DNA of 38,384 nucleotides from Candidatus Woesearchaeota archaeon (lineage in GTDB: Archaea > Nanobdellota > Nanobdellia > Woesearchaeales > GW2011-AR9). The position numbers and the translations under genes were made by a program. The notes under the pieces are model-generated. The model ran no database searches and was not told where the DNA came from. It saw only the letters and a list, made by a program, of their open reading frames with translations. Position 1 is the stretch's first letter; the number at the start of each line of letters is the position of its first letter. Positions 17,360-25,167 of this stretch are shown here, piece after piece. Where the stretch lies: positions 1-38,384 of the forward strand of contig JAHFSP010000010.1 of assembly GCA_023265685.1 (NCBI GenBank), written 5' to 3'.

Positions 17360-18178
17360 ATGGGACGTAAAACAACTAAAACCAAGAAAAACACCAGTAC
17401 AACAGATACTAATATACCAGATCAACATGATCTACCAAACCTACAGTATTCCACCACAGGTCGAGTCTCTGTCGTGCTCCCATCGTATAACGAAAAAGAA
17501 AACATCGTTGAAGCCATTGAACGCATCAGTAACGCTCTCAAAACCGACCTCTATGAGATTATTATCATCGATGACAACAGTCCCGACTTAACTTGGAAAC
17601 TTGCCCAAGATCTCCAAAATCCTAAAGTAAGAGTTATTCGCCGCATGCATGAACGAGGACTTGCCAGTGCACTCGATCGTGGTATCCAAGAAGCAAATGG
17701 AAGTATCATTGTCTGGATGGATTGCGACTTAGGATTACCACCTGAAGATGTACCTAAACTAGTATCTCACCTCAACGCTCATAATGACATCGTTGTTGGC
17801 TCTCGCTATGCACCGCACGGCAAAGACAATCGAGCTAAATGGCGCGCTGCCATGAGCTGGGTGTTTAACCTCTATGCCTCCTGCATTTTAGGTTTCTATG
17901 CCCGAGATTATACCTCTGGATTTATCGCTGTGAAAAAAGAAGTCACCGATAAAATTCATTTTTCTCCCCATGGGTTTGGAGAATATTTTGCCGAATTTCT
18001 CTACAAAGCACATCAACATAAGTATCACATCCTAGAAGTTGGCTACATCTACAACTATCGTAAAGGTGGTAAATCAAAACTAGACACCAGTTTCTGGCAT
18101 CTACTCAAGGCAGGTGCACAATACGGCTGGCGCATTCTCAAAATCAGGTTTGGAAAAGAGAAAAACCAACAGGACTAA
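17360..18178 (+). CDS. GT2 glycosyltransferase, dolichol-phosphate mannose synthase-like
   Basis: A 272-residue GT-A enzyme. After a polar 30-residue N-terminus come SVVLPSYNEKENI, IIIIDDNSPD, RVIRRMHERGLASAL (the RxxxxGL block of DPM1-like enzymes) and MDCDLGLPPED in place of the usual DxD. YTSGFIAVKKEV follows. It probably makes a polyprenyl-phosphate sugar at the cytosolic face. The adjoining GtrA-like protein would help flip or present it, and the PMT-like protein at 13808 could be the user. A weak AT box (AAAATAAT, about 17330-17337) precedes the start at the usual distance. Confidence 0.88.
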   Translation: MGRKTTKTKKNTSTTDTNIPDQHDLPNLQYSTTGRVSVVLPSYNEKENIVEAIERISNALKTDLYEIIIIDDNSPDLTWKLAQDLQNPKVRVIRRMHERGLASALDRGIQEANGSIIVWMDCDLGLPPEDVPKLVSHLNAHNDIVVGSRYAPHGKDNRAKWRAAMSWVFNLYASCILGFYARDYTSGFIAVKKEVTDKIHFSPHGFGEYFAEFLYKAHQHKYHILEVGYIYNYRKGGKSKLDTSFWHLLKAGAQYGWRILKIRFGKEKNQQD

Positions 18179-18214
18179 CTAAACTAAGTTAAAGTAGAAA
18201 AAACTCTCAAAACC

Positions 18215-18619
18215 ATGACCCTACGCACATTCATAAACCAATGGAAAGCAGACATTTTTCGTTATATTAAATTCATTTTTGGTGGTGGAATAAGTCTCGT
18301 TATCAATCTCATCTTGACGTATCTGCTTACTCAACAATTTCAGATTCCATTCATTGTTTCATTTGGGATTGTACTCCTTCTCGAAATCCTCTTCTTGTTT
18401 GTTTACCATTCATTTGTTACATTTAAGAAAAAAGGCGAGTTTATTCCCTTTGCTCTGGTTATTATTTTTATCACCGCTCTCAATTTTGGCTTCGTGTGGA
18501 TACTCACAAACTTTCTCCATTTATACCAATACCTTGCGATTATTCTTAGTGCAGGTATCATCTCTGTACTCAATTACTTCCTCAACAAAAGATTAGTATT
18601 TCTGAAAAAAGAAAAATAA
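18215..18619 (+). CDS. GtrA-like membrane protein
   Basis: A 134-residue protein with four membrane helices and the GtrA-family outline: FRYIKFIFGGGISLVINLILTYLL, then VYHSFVTFKKKG, and a last helix ending NYFLNKRLVFLKK. GtrA-family proteins work with a GT2 enzyme (GtrB) and are proposed to flip the polyprenyl-phosphate sugar to the outer face. The preceding gene is such a GT2, 36 bases upstream. Confidence 0.85.
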   Translation: MTLRTFINQWKADIFRYIKFIFGGGISLVINLILTYLLTQQFQIPFIVSFGIVLLLEILFLFVYHSFVTFKKKGEFIPFALVIIFITALNFGFVWILTNFLHLYQYLAIILSAGIISVLNYFLNKRLVFLKKEK

Positions 18620-18655
18620 TTAATCCTATAGAATAGCAGTCCCAAGAACAGATAA

Positions 18656-18663
18656 TTTTAAAT
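18656..18663 (+). promoter_or_regulatory. TATA box of the C-methyltransferase gene
   Basis: TTTTAAAT is centred 27.5 nt before the ATG at 18687. Confidence 0.55.
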
Positions 18664-18686
18664 ATCCTCACAGAGGACAAACATCC

Positions 18687-19943
18687 ATGCATCAAACTCC
18701 TCAAAATTATACTACACGCGAAACCTGTCGTGTCTGCTACTCCCCAAAACTTACCTTCTTATTCACCCTCGGTGATCAATACGTCAATAATTTTCTAGAA
18801 AAAAAAGAAGACCTCGCTCGCTGCCCTAAAGCACCACTTGAAATGGTCTTCTGTGAAAACTGTTCGCTCGTTCAACTCAAACATACTGCTCCACAAGAAC
18901 TTCTCTATGCAGGATTCTATTGGTACAAATCGGGCGTTACCGACACTATGAAAAAAGCATTGCGTGATATTACCCACAAAGCCGAACAATTACAACATCT
19001 TAAAGCCGGTGATGTTGTTCTAGACATTGGCTCGAACGATGGAACCATGCTACGTACCTATCAAGTCCCAGGCCTTATTACTGTAGGTGTTGAGCCAGCA
19101 AATAACCTTGTAGAAGAAGGCAAAGTTGGTCTCACTCACCATATCCATGATTTTTGGACTATTCAAAATTACCATAAACATCTCATGACCAAAGCAAAAA
19201 TTGTCACTGCCATTGGCATGTTCTATGACATGGAAGACCCTAATCAATTCGTCGAAGATGCTAAAGAAGCACTTACGCAAGATGGCGTCTTTATCGCCCA
19301 ACTCATGTGTGCCAAAAACATGCTTGACACCAACGATGTCGGCAACATCTGCCATGAACATCTCGAGTATTATTCTTTCGCATCATTAGAATACCTTTTC
19401 AATAAAAATGGTTTAGAAGTATTTGATGTTGAGATCAATGAAGTCAACGGACAAAGTTACCGCATTTATGCACGACGCCAAGGTGCAAAAACCAATGAAT
19501 TCCCTGGTTCTCAACAACGTCTCAACACCATAAAGAAAGCAGAGCAAAATCTCCAAACAAAACAACCATACCTCGATTTTTATCATCGTATTGAAGAACA
19601 AAAACACAAATGTGTCTCATTCATCAAACACGAAGTCGCCAAAGGCAAAAAAGTCTGGGTGTATGGTGCCTCAACCAAAGGCAACGTTATCTTACAATAT
19701 TACGGACTCGATCATACCATTATCGAAAAAGCTGCCGAACGAACGCAATTCAAATGGGGTAGATACACTGTTGGGAGCATGATCCCTATCGTCTCCGAAG
19801 AAGAAGCGCGTCAAGCCCAACCCGATTACTTCCTCGTTCTCCCATATGCCTTCTTCAAAGAGATGTACGAACGCGAAGCAGACTGGCGTGCTAACGGTGG
19901 CAAATTTATTGTGCCATTACCAGTGTTTAGGGTTGTGGAATGA
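18687..19943 (+). CDS. Zinc-containing sugar C-methyltransferase (EvaC/TylCIII/NovU-like)
   Basis: A 418-residue three-part protein. The N-terminal zinc-binding part has C14, C17, C56 and C59 (CRVC and CENC). The middle part is a SAM-dependent methyltransferase with VLDIGSNDGT (111-120) and ICHEHLEYYS, the His/Glu/Tyr block that holds catalytic residues in this family. The C-terminal domain has the characteristic YGASTKGN, then IIEKAAERTQFKWGRYTVGSMIPI. Such enzymes C-methylate NDP-4-keto-deoxysugars, usually at C3, giving branched sugars. With the 2,3-dehydratase-like protein at 5359 it suggests a branched 2,6-dideoxysugar, although this pathway link is inferred. Confidence 0.88.
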   Translation: MHQTPQNYTTRETCRVCYSPKLTFLFTLGDQYVNNFLEKKEDLARCPKAPLEMVFCENCSLVQLKHTAPQELLYAGFYWYKSGVTDTMKKALRDITHKAEQLQHLKAGDVVLDIGSNDGTMLRTYQVPGLITVGVEPANNLVEEGKVGLTHHIHDFWTIQNYHKHLMTKAKIVTAIGMFYDMEDPNQFVEDAKEALTQDGVFIAQLMCAKNMLDTNDVGNICHEHLEYYSFASLEYLFNKNGLEVFDVEINEVNGQSYRIYARRQGAKTNEFPGSQQRLNTIKKAEQNLQTKQPYLDFYHRIEEQKHKCVSFIKHEVAKGKKVWVYGASTKGNVILQYYGLDHTIIEKAAERTQFKWGRYTVGSMIPIVSEEEARQAQPDYFLVLPYAFFKEMYEREADWRANGGKFIVPLPVFRVVE

Positions 19944-19951
19944 TTCTCATT

Positions 19952-20356
19952 CTATTTTTCTAGAAAATCATGGGCAGTAACAATTTTAATACAACCAAAT
20001 TCTTTTAAGTTTAAAAGATGAGGATCGCCCGTAATAATATAAGAAGCATTACCTACTAAAGCGGTTTCGAGAATAACATCATCATCGGGGTCATCTTTAA
20101 TGATTGTGATGTTACCTAAAATTTCTACAAATGTTGCAATCTCCAGAATTATCGCCATAAATATTTGTTTTTGTTCTTGAGAAAATGAGAATTTAGGATA
20201 ATCTAAAACACGTTGTAGTTCCTCAATTTGAGCAGAAGATGTCACAAGTTCATACTCACCCCGCACGCATGCAAGAAAGATTTCTTTTGGTTTTCCATTC
20301 CAACCAAGAGCAGAAATAAAGATGTTAGTATCTAAGACGACTTTTTGCGTGACCAT
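19952..20356 (-). CDS. PIN-domain toxin (putative ribonuclease)
   Basis: A 134-residue PIN-domain protein of the COG1569-like group. Acidic residues expected to bind metal are visible at D9 (VVLDTNIFISAL), E45/E46 (SAQIEELQRVL), D92/D93 (DDPDDDVILETAL) and D111 (IITGDPHLL). It would cleave RNA when not neutralised. Its ATG lies inside the 3' end of the antitoxin gene (25-base overlap, different frame), so translation is coupled to it. It is convergent with the C-methyltransferase, 8 bases apart. Confidence 0.85.
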   Translation of the reverse strand: MVTQKVVLDTNIFISALGWNGKPKEIFLACVRGEYELVTSSAQIEELQRVLDYPKFSFSQEQKQIFMAIILEIATFVEILGNITIIKDDPDDDVILETALVGNASYIITGDPHLLNLKEFGCIKIVTAHDFLEK

Positions 20357-20598
20357 CGAACTGCCTCATTGACATCTTCTGGAGTTACTCTTTGTTTTTG
20401 AAATTGTTTTCCAATTTCTGCATGGAGCTTTTCAAATTCAGCTTTAACATCTGGAATTTTTACCTTCTTAAAGAGCACTCCACCTTTTACTGGAAAAGAT
20501 ACAAAACGATCACCTGTTTCAAAGCCCTCTCTATCACGAATATCTTGTGGTACAACCAGCTGCCCTTTCGGGCTCATTTTTACGAGATCACTATCCAT
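20332..20598 (-). CDS. AbrB-type antitoxin
   Basis: An 88-residue protein with an N-terminal swapped-hairpin AbrB/SpoVT DNA-binding domain (VKMSPKGQLVVPQDIRDREGFETGDRF) and a helical, charged C-terminus expected to wrap the PIN toxin. It precedes and overlaps the toxin gene. The ATG at 20598 is 27.5 nt from a TATA box (20622-20629), and an inverted repeat sits between them, suggesting autoregulation. Confidence 0.85.
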   Translation of the reverse strand: MDSDLVKMSPKGQLVVPQDIRDREGFETGDRFVSFPVKGGVLFKKVKIPDVKAEFEKLHAEIGKQFQKQRVTPEDVNEAVRWSRKKSS

Positions 20599-20629
20599 GT
20601 TAAACAGTTAAACTGTAAAACTATATAAA
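20599..20629 (-). promoter_or_regulatory. Promoter and probable operator of the toxin-antitoxin pair
   Basis: The TATA box is at 20622-20629. Between it and the start is a perfect inverted repeat ACAGTT-A-AACTGT (20604-20616), overlapping two direct copies of GTTAAAC at 20599-20605 and 20607-20613. The position covers the predicted transcription start, where binding of the AbrB-type antitoxin would block transcription. The inverted repeat is seen directly; the binding protein is inferred. Confidence 0.6.
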
Positions 20630-20672
20630 TTCTTCTAGCGAAAAAAGAACTAATCTATTTCCATCACAATCC

Positions 20673-20680
20673 TTTTAAAC
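20673..20680 (+). promoter_or_regulatory. TATA box of the GMD-like gene at 20702
   Basis: TTTTAAAC is centred about 25.5 nt before the ATG at 20702, preceded by CACAATC. Confidence 0.55.
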
Positions 20681-20701
20681 CAGTCTCCAAATAGAACCGT
20701 C

Positions 20702-21718
20702 ATGACAACTCATAATCCAACTACCAAGAAAAAAGCTCTTATTCTAGGAGTTACAGGACAAGACGGCTCATACCTTGCAGAACTCCTTTTGGAGAAAGGC
20801 TACGACGTTCACGGTTTCTATCGCCGCTCAGCCACAGGTAATACTATCAACATTAAACCAATCCTTGACAAAATCACGCTTCATCGAGGAGATTTAGCAG
20901 ATCCAACCTCTCTGTATCGAGTCATCAACACGCTACGACCTGATGAAATCTACAACGAAGCTGATCAAGATCATGTCAGCTGGAGCTACGATGGCGTTGG
21001 CTATTCATGTGATATCACAGGCTCCGCGGTTGGACGCATCCTTGAAATCATCAAACAAATCGATCCAAAAATCAAATTCTTTCAACCAGTCTCATCCAAC
21101 ATTTTCGGGATGAGTAAAGATGCTATTCAAAACGAAGAAACACCATTACGTCCCCAAAGCCCCTACGGAGCCGGCAAAGCTTTTGCCTATGTCTTATGCC
21201 GTTATTATCGTGACGTTTTCAAAATGCCTGTCTATACTGGCATCTTTTACAATCACGAATCACCACGACGCACTGAAGAGTATGTAACAGGTAAAATCGT
21301 TCGTGGCGTTGCCCGCATCAAGAAAGGCCTACAACAAAAACTCCTACTCGGCAACCTTGACACCAAGATCGATTTTGGATATGCAAAAGAATATATGGAA
21401 ATCGCCCATAAAATTATGCAACTCGACCAACCTGATGACTTTGTTATCTGTACTGGTGAAGTTCATTCCATTCGCGAATTTCTTGATGAAGCCTTTGCCT
21501 ACGTTGGGCTAAAACCCCAAGATTACGTCGAATTCGACCCTCGTTTTGCTCGTCCAGGAAACACCAGCGTATTGATTGGTGACACCACCAAACTCCATCA
21601 CGCTATTGGTACGGTCCCTCACGTCAAATTCAAACAGCTCGTGAAAATCTTAATGGACGCTGCATTGGAAGAAGTCACGAGAAATGAGCACATTTCTGGG
21701 ACAACAAAAAGCAATTAG
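20702..21718 (+). CDS. GDP-mannose 4,6-dehydratase paralogue with altered active site
   Basis: A 338-residue extended SDR that follows GMD along its length: GVTGQDGSYLAELLLEKGYDVHGFYRR, IFYNHESPRR, VRGVARIKKGLQQKLLLGNLDTKIDFGYAKEY, and the Y155-x3-K159 pair. However, the TxE dehydratase motif of GMD (STSELYG) is VSSNIFG here, so Thr is Ser131 and the catalytic Glu is Asn133. The usual NLAAQSHV is changed to NEADQDHV. Loss of the Glu argues against 4,6-dehydration; a reductase or epimerase acting on a GDP-4-keto sugar is more likely. It has its own leaderless promoter and is divergent from the toxin-antitoxin operon. Confidence 0.8.
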   Translation: MTTHNPTTKKKALILGVTGQDGSYLAELLLEKGYDVHGFYRRSATGNTINIKPILDKITLHRGDLADPTSLYRVINTLRPDEIYNEADQDHVSWSYDGVGYSCDITGSAVGRILEIIKQIDPKIKFFQPVSSNIFGMSKDAIQNEETPLRPQSPYGAGKAFAYVLCRYYRDVFKMPVYTGIFYNHESPRRTEEYVTGKIVRGVARIKKGLQQKLLLGNLDTKIDFGYAKEYMEIAHKIMQLDQPDDFVICTGEVHSIREFLDEAFAYVGLKPQDYVEFDPRFARPGNTSVLIGDTTKLHHAIGTVPHVKFKQLVKILMDAALEEVTRNEHISGTTKSN

Positions 21719-21795
21719 CTTTTTAATTGTGGAAAGGGAAGCAAAAAAGCAGTAGAGTTTTGATTTTGTTCTTAATCATATTCTAATGTTTATAG

Positions 21796-21826
21796 AAAAA
21801 GACAGAGAAAAAAAGAGAAAGAAAAT
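21796..21826 (-). terminator. T-rich terminator after the Nudix-like gene
   Basis: Read on the minus strand, a pyrimidine tract with several T runs starts a few bases after the stop of the gene ending at 21832. The other strand of this 113-base gap also has short T runs (21721-21725 and 21755-21770) that may end the rightward GMD-like gene. Confidence 0.4.
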
Positions 21827-21831
21827 ATGAC

Positions 21832-22797
21832 TTACCGAGACTTAAAATCATTATCATATAAATTTCGTAATGCGTGTTCTAAAGTATAATGCATACCCTG
21901 AGTTTCAGTTCCATCTGGAAGCTGATCAGTGCACAACATCTTCTCGGCATCTTCTATTGATCTAACTGCAACTAATCTCGTTTGTGCATGTTTCTTTCCA
22001 GCGTATTGCTTCCAAGCATCACCAGTGAAATGATCGTCAGGTAATGAAGTGAAAATATTCCAGACAAAATCAAAGTCGCCTCGGAATTTGTCTCCACCCG
22101 CACCTAAAAATTCTGTAGCAACAATATCTCCAGCAAGTACACCACGTTCACGTTGAACAGCTTTTAATAAAGCGAGTTTAAGATCGATTTTACGAGGATC
22201 ATAACCAAAAAATGGCATGTGTGAACTCACAGCATCAGCAAGACCAGCAACATCATTCCCTTCTGCACGAGTACCAACATAAGCAGTGCCGGATTTAGAA
22301 AATACTAATCCGCCCACTCCTCCAATACAAGAGTGAAACCCAAACTCATTCGTGAGTGATCTTCTTGCACGCTCTTTAAGCGCTTCAAAGTATGCTCTCC
22401 CTCTATTAGGGTCAGATTCAGCTTCTAATTCTGCTTTGAAATCTTGATATGTACTAGGAGCAGTTCGAGCAACAAAGACAGGTTCAACCATATTACCCAT
22501 TCTACGCAGAGAAAAACCATAAACCCGATGTTTACGATCATCAAATGGGCCTCGAGAACCATCAGCAACTTGCCCAGAATTAATAGCAGGAACCAAAACA
22601 TTGTCAACATATTTAGATACACTCAAATCTTGATCACGATCTAAATGAGGATCTAACTCAGAATTTGCACGTACTTTTCCCTCTACAAAAACAACAGAAT
22701 GTGCTTGTAAAGCATAAGCTCTGTTAAAATAGCTAATCTGTGCCATCGGACTACGGTTATCAATAAATTTCACCGCTCCGTACGTATCATTTGCCAT
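21832..22797 (-). CDS. Large degenerate Nudix-like protein
   Basis: A 321-residue soluble protein. Residues about 155-260 have the outline of a Nudix domain: a strand GGLVFSKSGTAYVGTR, then a helix with LALLKAVQRERGV where a Nudix box would have REL-x-EE-x-G, then IVATEFLGAGGD and a strand FVWNIFTSLP. The conserved glycine and two of the glutamates are not in place, so hydrolase activity is doubtful. The N-terminal 150 residues are unrecognised. The ATG at 22797 is chosen over an in-frame TTG two codons upstream because GGAGTG lies seven bases before the ATG. It shares a 5' leader with the next gene upstream. Confidence 0.6.
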   Translation of the reverse strand: MANDTYGAVKFIDNRSPMAQISYFNRAYALQAHSVVFVEGKVRANSELDPHLDRDQDLSVSKYVDNVLVPAINSGQVADGSRGPFDDRKHRVYGFSLRRMGNMVEPVFVARTAPSTYQDFKAELEAESDPNRGRAYFEALKERARRSLTNEFGFHSCIGGVGGLVFSKSGTAYVGTRAEGNDVAGLADAVSSHMPFFGYDPRKIDLKLALLKAVQRERGVLAGDIVATEFLGAGGDKFRGDFDFVWNIFTSLPDDHFTGDAWKQYAGKKHAQTRLVAVRSIEDAEKMLCTDQLPDGTETQGMHYTLEHALRNLYDNDFKSR

Positions 22798-22804
22798 TTT
22801 CAAT

Positions 22805-22881
22805 CACTCCATTTAAATTATAATTCTCAGAACACCCACACCTACTTTCCATTCAACAACCTTATTTTATAAATATTATGG
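22805..22881 (-). promoter_or_regulatory. Promoter and 5' leader shared with the HAD gene
   Basis: The TATA box is TTTATAAA (22866-22873), preceded by CCATAAT. About 45 bases after it, and including it, nearly match the leader at 23699-23746. The transcript should begin near 22841, at AGGTGTGGGTGTTCT, where a GTG opens a four-codon ORF (MWVF, stop). A separate SD, GGAGTG (22805-22810), serves the main gene. Confidence 0.6.
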
Positions 22882-22887
22882 ACAGAA

Positions 22888-23676
22888 CTACATATTCGCT
22901 AGTACATATTCTAACGCTTTCGCCGTCCCAACCGGTCCACGCGTCTCAGGAACAAAATGATGAGGATAACCCCGAACAATCGCCTCCTGATCTTCACGTT
23001 TTCCCACATATACAACAAACCCGCCAGCGTCACCAACAACTTGAAACATCACCATATCATTTCCAGAATCACCAATCGCCACCATATCAGATAGCGCAAT
23101 ACCTGTTAATTGAGAATATTTAACTGTAGGTTTAGCTTTGGTAACTCCTTTTGCATTAATATCAATAGCATCAGCTGTCATGACAACTTCTAAAAAATTA
23201 AATTGTGACTCTAATACAGGCTTCACAACGTTAAACGTTCGTTCGAGAAGCGTAGTATCAGTCTTACCCTCAAAAATAAACGTCGGCGTCACATACCCCA
23301 CCGTTGTTTCATAACGGTCATTATTAACCTGAGGTGCCATCTCTTGAACTAAACCATTTTCATTAAGAAACACATTGATGCTTTCTCGCTGTTCACGCGT
23401 CAGACCACCAAGTTGATGATGTACATCACTCTCAAAGAGCTTAACGCATGATGCTTCATAAAGAATACCTTCGTTAGATAATGGCTCGATCCCAAAACGT
23501 AGTGATTCATGGAACATTTCTTGTTCAAAATAAGCACGACCGGATGCAAGATTAAAAGGAATACCCTGCTTACGAATTTTATAAACTCCTAATTCTAAAC
23601 TCATTGGGATTGTTCGAAAGTCTCCTACCTCAATCATCGTTCCATCAATATCTGCAAGGATAGCTTTGTATGCCAT
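22888..23676 (-). CDS. HAD superfamily phosphatase (Cof/phosphoglycolate phosphatase type)
   Basis: A 262-residue HAD hydrolase with a cap domain. Motif I is ILADIDGTM, with nucleophile D9 and acid/base D11; the second motif is FNLASGR; the late lysine is in GVTKAKPTV; and the metal-binding motif is AIGDSGNDM. Family members dephosphorylate small sugar phosphates or phosphoglycolate. It is preceded by the shared leader at 23677-23746 and followed by the Nudix-like gene. It may process a sugar phosphate in the locus, but the substrate is unknown. Confidence 0.85.
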   Translation of the reverse strand: MAYKAILADIDGTMIEVGDFRTIPMSLELGVYKIRKQGIPFNLASGRAYFEQEMFHESLRFGIEPLSNEGILYEASCVKLFESDVHHQLGGLTREQRESINVFLNENGLVQEMAPQVNNDRYETTVGYVTPTFIFEGKTDTTLLERTFNVVKPVLESQFNFLEVVMTADAIDINAKGVTKAKPTVKYSQLTGIALSDMVAIGDSGNDMVMFQVVGDAGGFVVYVGKREDQEAIVRGYPHHFVPETRGPVGTAKALEYVLANM

Positions 23677-23749
23677 GTTTTATCACTTTAAACAATTCAA
23701 GAACACCCACACCTATCTCCCATTCAACAATTCTATTTTATAAATAATA
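23677..23749 (-). promoter_or_regulatory. Promoter and 5' leader of the HAD gene
   Basis: The TATA box is TTTATAAA (23737-23744). The predicted start is near 23712, where a GTG begins a nine-codon mini-ORF (MWVFLNCLK, TGA) ending just before the HAD ATG. An AGTGAT within the leader may serve as SD. The TATA-to-GTG distance (28.5 nt) is that used by leaderless genes here. Confidence 0.55.
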
Positions 23750-23759
23750 CGTAAGAAAA

Positions 23760-23767
23760 TTTATAAT
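23760..23767 (+). promoter_or_regulatory. TATA box of the Nudix hydrolase gene
   Basis: TTTATAAT is centred 25.5 nt before the ATG at 23789, but only 16.5 nt before the upstream ATG at 23780. This favours the later start. Confidence 0.55.
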
Positions 23768-23788
23768 ACCACAGGCAATATGAAAAAC

Positions 23789-24244
23789 ATGTCTCAATCA
23801 ATCACTCAATCCCTCTACACGCAAATCCTCGAACACATGCCAATTCCCGCTGTAGACTTCGTCCTTCAAAATCAAAAAAAAGTTCTTCTCGCTCTGCGTA
23901 AAGACGAACCTGCCAAAGGCCAGTGGTGGATCCCCGGCGGACGAATACAAAAGAATGAAACTCTCGAAGCTGCTATTAAAAGAAAAGCGCTGCAAGAAAT
24001 AGGAATTGAAGTAGAAATTATCAGAAAAATCAACTGCTACGAAGTCTTTTTCGACAATGCACCTTTCCCAGAAGTAAAAACCGGTGTCCATTACCTTTCA
24101 GTCTGCTATCTTATCAAACCAAAAGACAAAAACATCGTCATCACGTTAGATAAAACACAAGAAAAACACAAATGGATAGACAAAATAGAACCTACGCTCC
24201 ATCCCTACGTCAAACAAGTTCTTAACGACGCAAAAGTGTTCTAA
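23789..24244 (+). CDS. Nudix hydrolase, GDP-mannose mannosyl hydrolase-like
   Basis: A 151-residue Nudix protein. PIPAVDFVLQNQKKVLLALRK and PAKGQWWIPGGRIQKNET match the GDP-mannose mannosyl hydrolase group. The Nudix box (residues 51-73) has RK and Q where the classical box has RE and E, a relaxation also found in that group, which cleaves the sugar from GDP-mannose rather than the diphosphate. The ATG at 23789 is chosen by TATA spacing. It is convergent with the cupin gene, the two coding regions overlapping by 4 bases at their stops. A role in trimming or balancing GDP-sugars fits the two GMD homologues nearby. Confidence 0.85.
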   Translation: MSQSITQSLYTQILEHMPIPAVDFVLQNQKKVLLALRKDEPAKGQWWIPGGRIQKNETLEAAIKRKALQEIGIEVEIIRKINCYEVFFDNAPFPEVKTGVHYLSVCYLIKPKDKNIVITLDKTQEKHKWIDKIEPTLHPYVKQVLNDAKVF

Positions 24245-25167
24245 CGTTGAGTAACTGCTGCCTGCACCATTAATTCTTCTCGTAATGGATAAAACCAGTC
24301 CATAGGGTGGCGAACAGCACCTGCTTCAGTTTTACTGTAAGAATCACTCGTAATGCCTAAAAATTTCAATCCAGGCATTGGTGAGACAACATGAGCCATA
24401 CGAGAGGGAACAGTTAAGACATGATATTGAGGAACATGACCCGCAAATCGAGTTCCAACCATAAAATTTTTATTTCCTTCAACTGCTTCAAAGCCCCAGT
24501 AAAAACCATCTGGTGAAAGAGCTATATACTTCTCATGTATAGGTGTACCATTAGGATATTCATTACTCTTTTTATCAGGATTTTCAGGATGATAATGGTT
24601 TCCTAATCCAAATCCCCATAACACTTCTGGACCAACCTTCTGGTCATTTGGCACTTGATACGTTTTTACATTGTCAGTAAGATCATGAATCACACGCCGA
24701 CGATAACCATGTTGAGCTAAGTAATCAGAATCATCATTACCACCATGTTTCACGACCAACTTTGAATCATCTCTACAAGAAAAGATATCGCTGGATATAC
24801 TATTATTATACAAAGGATCCGAAAGGACAACAGAAAGAGATCCTTTTTTTACTCTAACAAAACCAGAATGACCAACAGGAAAATTAAAAGACTCACCTAC
24901 CTGAACACGTTGTTCTACACTACTCCTTGGAATAAGACGAGCAGATACTTCTTCTGAAACTGGAGACCAAAGAGCGCCATTTTGACCATGACCAACACAT
25001 ACAGAATAATCGCGATTAGCAACGTACGCAGAAGCACCAGGCAGCAAACTGATCAAACCTTCAAGTTCATGAGGAAGAGCGTCTGATCTATGTAAACCTG
25101 TTCTTTCAATCTTGTAAAGTGGCCTTCCAATAAATTGATCCAAAGATTGTATTTGTGTAGTAGTCAT
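24241..25167 (-). CDS. Cupin-domain protein with unknown N-terminal half
   Basis: A 308-residue protein. Residues about 190-290 form a cupin: GLGNHYHPENP supplies H-x-H, HEKYIALSPDGFYWGFE follows with a likely Glu ligand, and HVLTVPSRMAHVVSP supplies the last His. GNHYHP-type cupins occur in polysaccharide clusters and include 3,4-ketoisomerases and epimerase-like proteins. Residues 1-180 are beta-rich and unrecognised. The SD AAGGT precedes the ATG. The 5' leader resembles those of the two upstream-facing genes at 22797 and 23676 in its GTGTTCTTGAA segment. Confidence 0.65.
   Translation of the reverse strand: MTTTQIQSLDQFIGRPLYKIERTGLHRSDALPHELEGLISLLPGASAYVANRDYSVCVGHGQNGALWSPVSEEVSARLIPRSSVEQRVQVGESFNFPVGHSGFVRVKKGSLSVVLSDPLYNNSISSDIFSCRDDSKLVVKHGGNDDSDYLAQHGYRRRVIHDLTDNVKTYQVPNDQKVGPEVLWGFGLGNHYHPENPDKKSNEYPNGTPIHEKYIALSPDGFYWGFEAVEGNKNFMVGTRFAGHVPQYHVLTVPSRMAHVVSPMPGLKFLGITSDSYSKTEAGAVRHPMDWFYPLREELMVQAAVTQR

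Noticed and set aside
21827..21883. Rightward 18-codon ORF with a TATA-like box 34.5 nt upstream
   Set aside because: It lies antisense to the 3' end of the Nudix-like gene, the spacing is outside the range used here, and the peptide shows nothing familiar.
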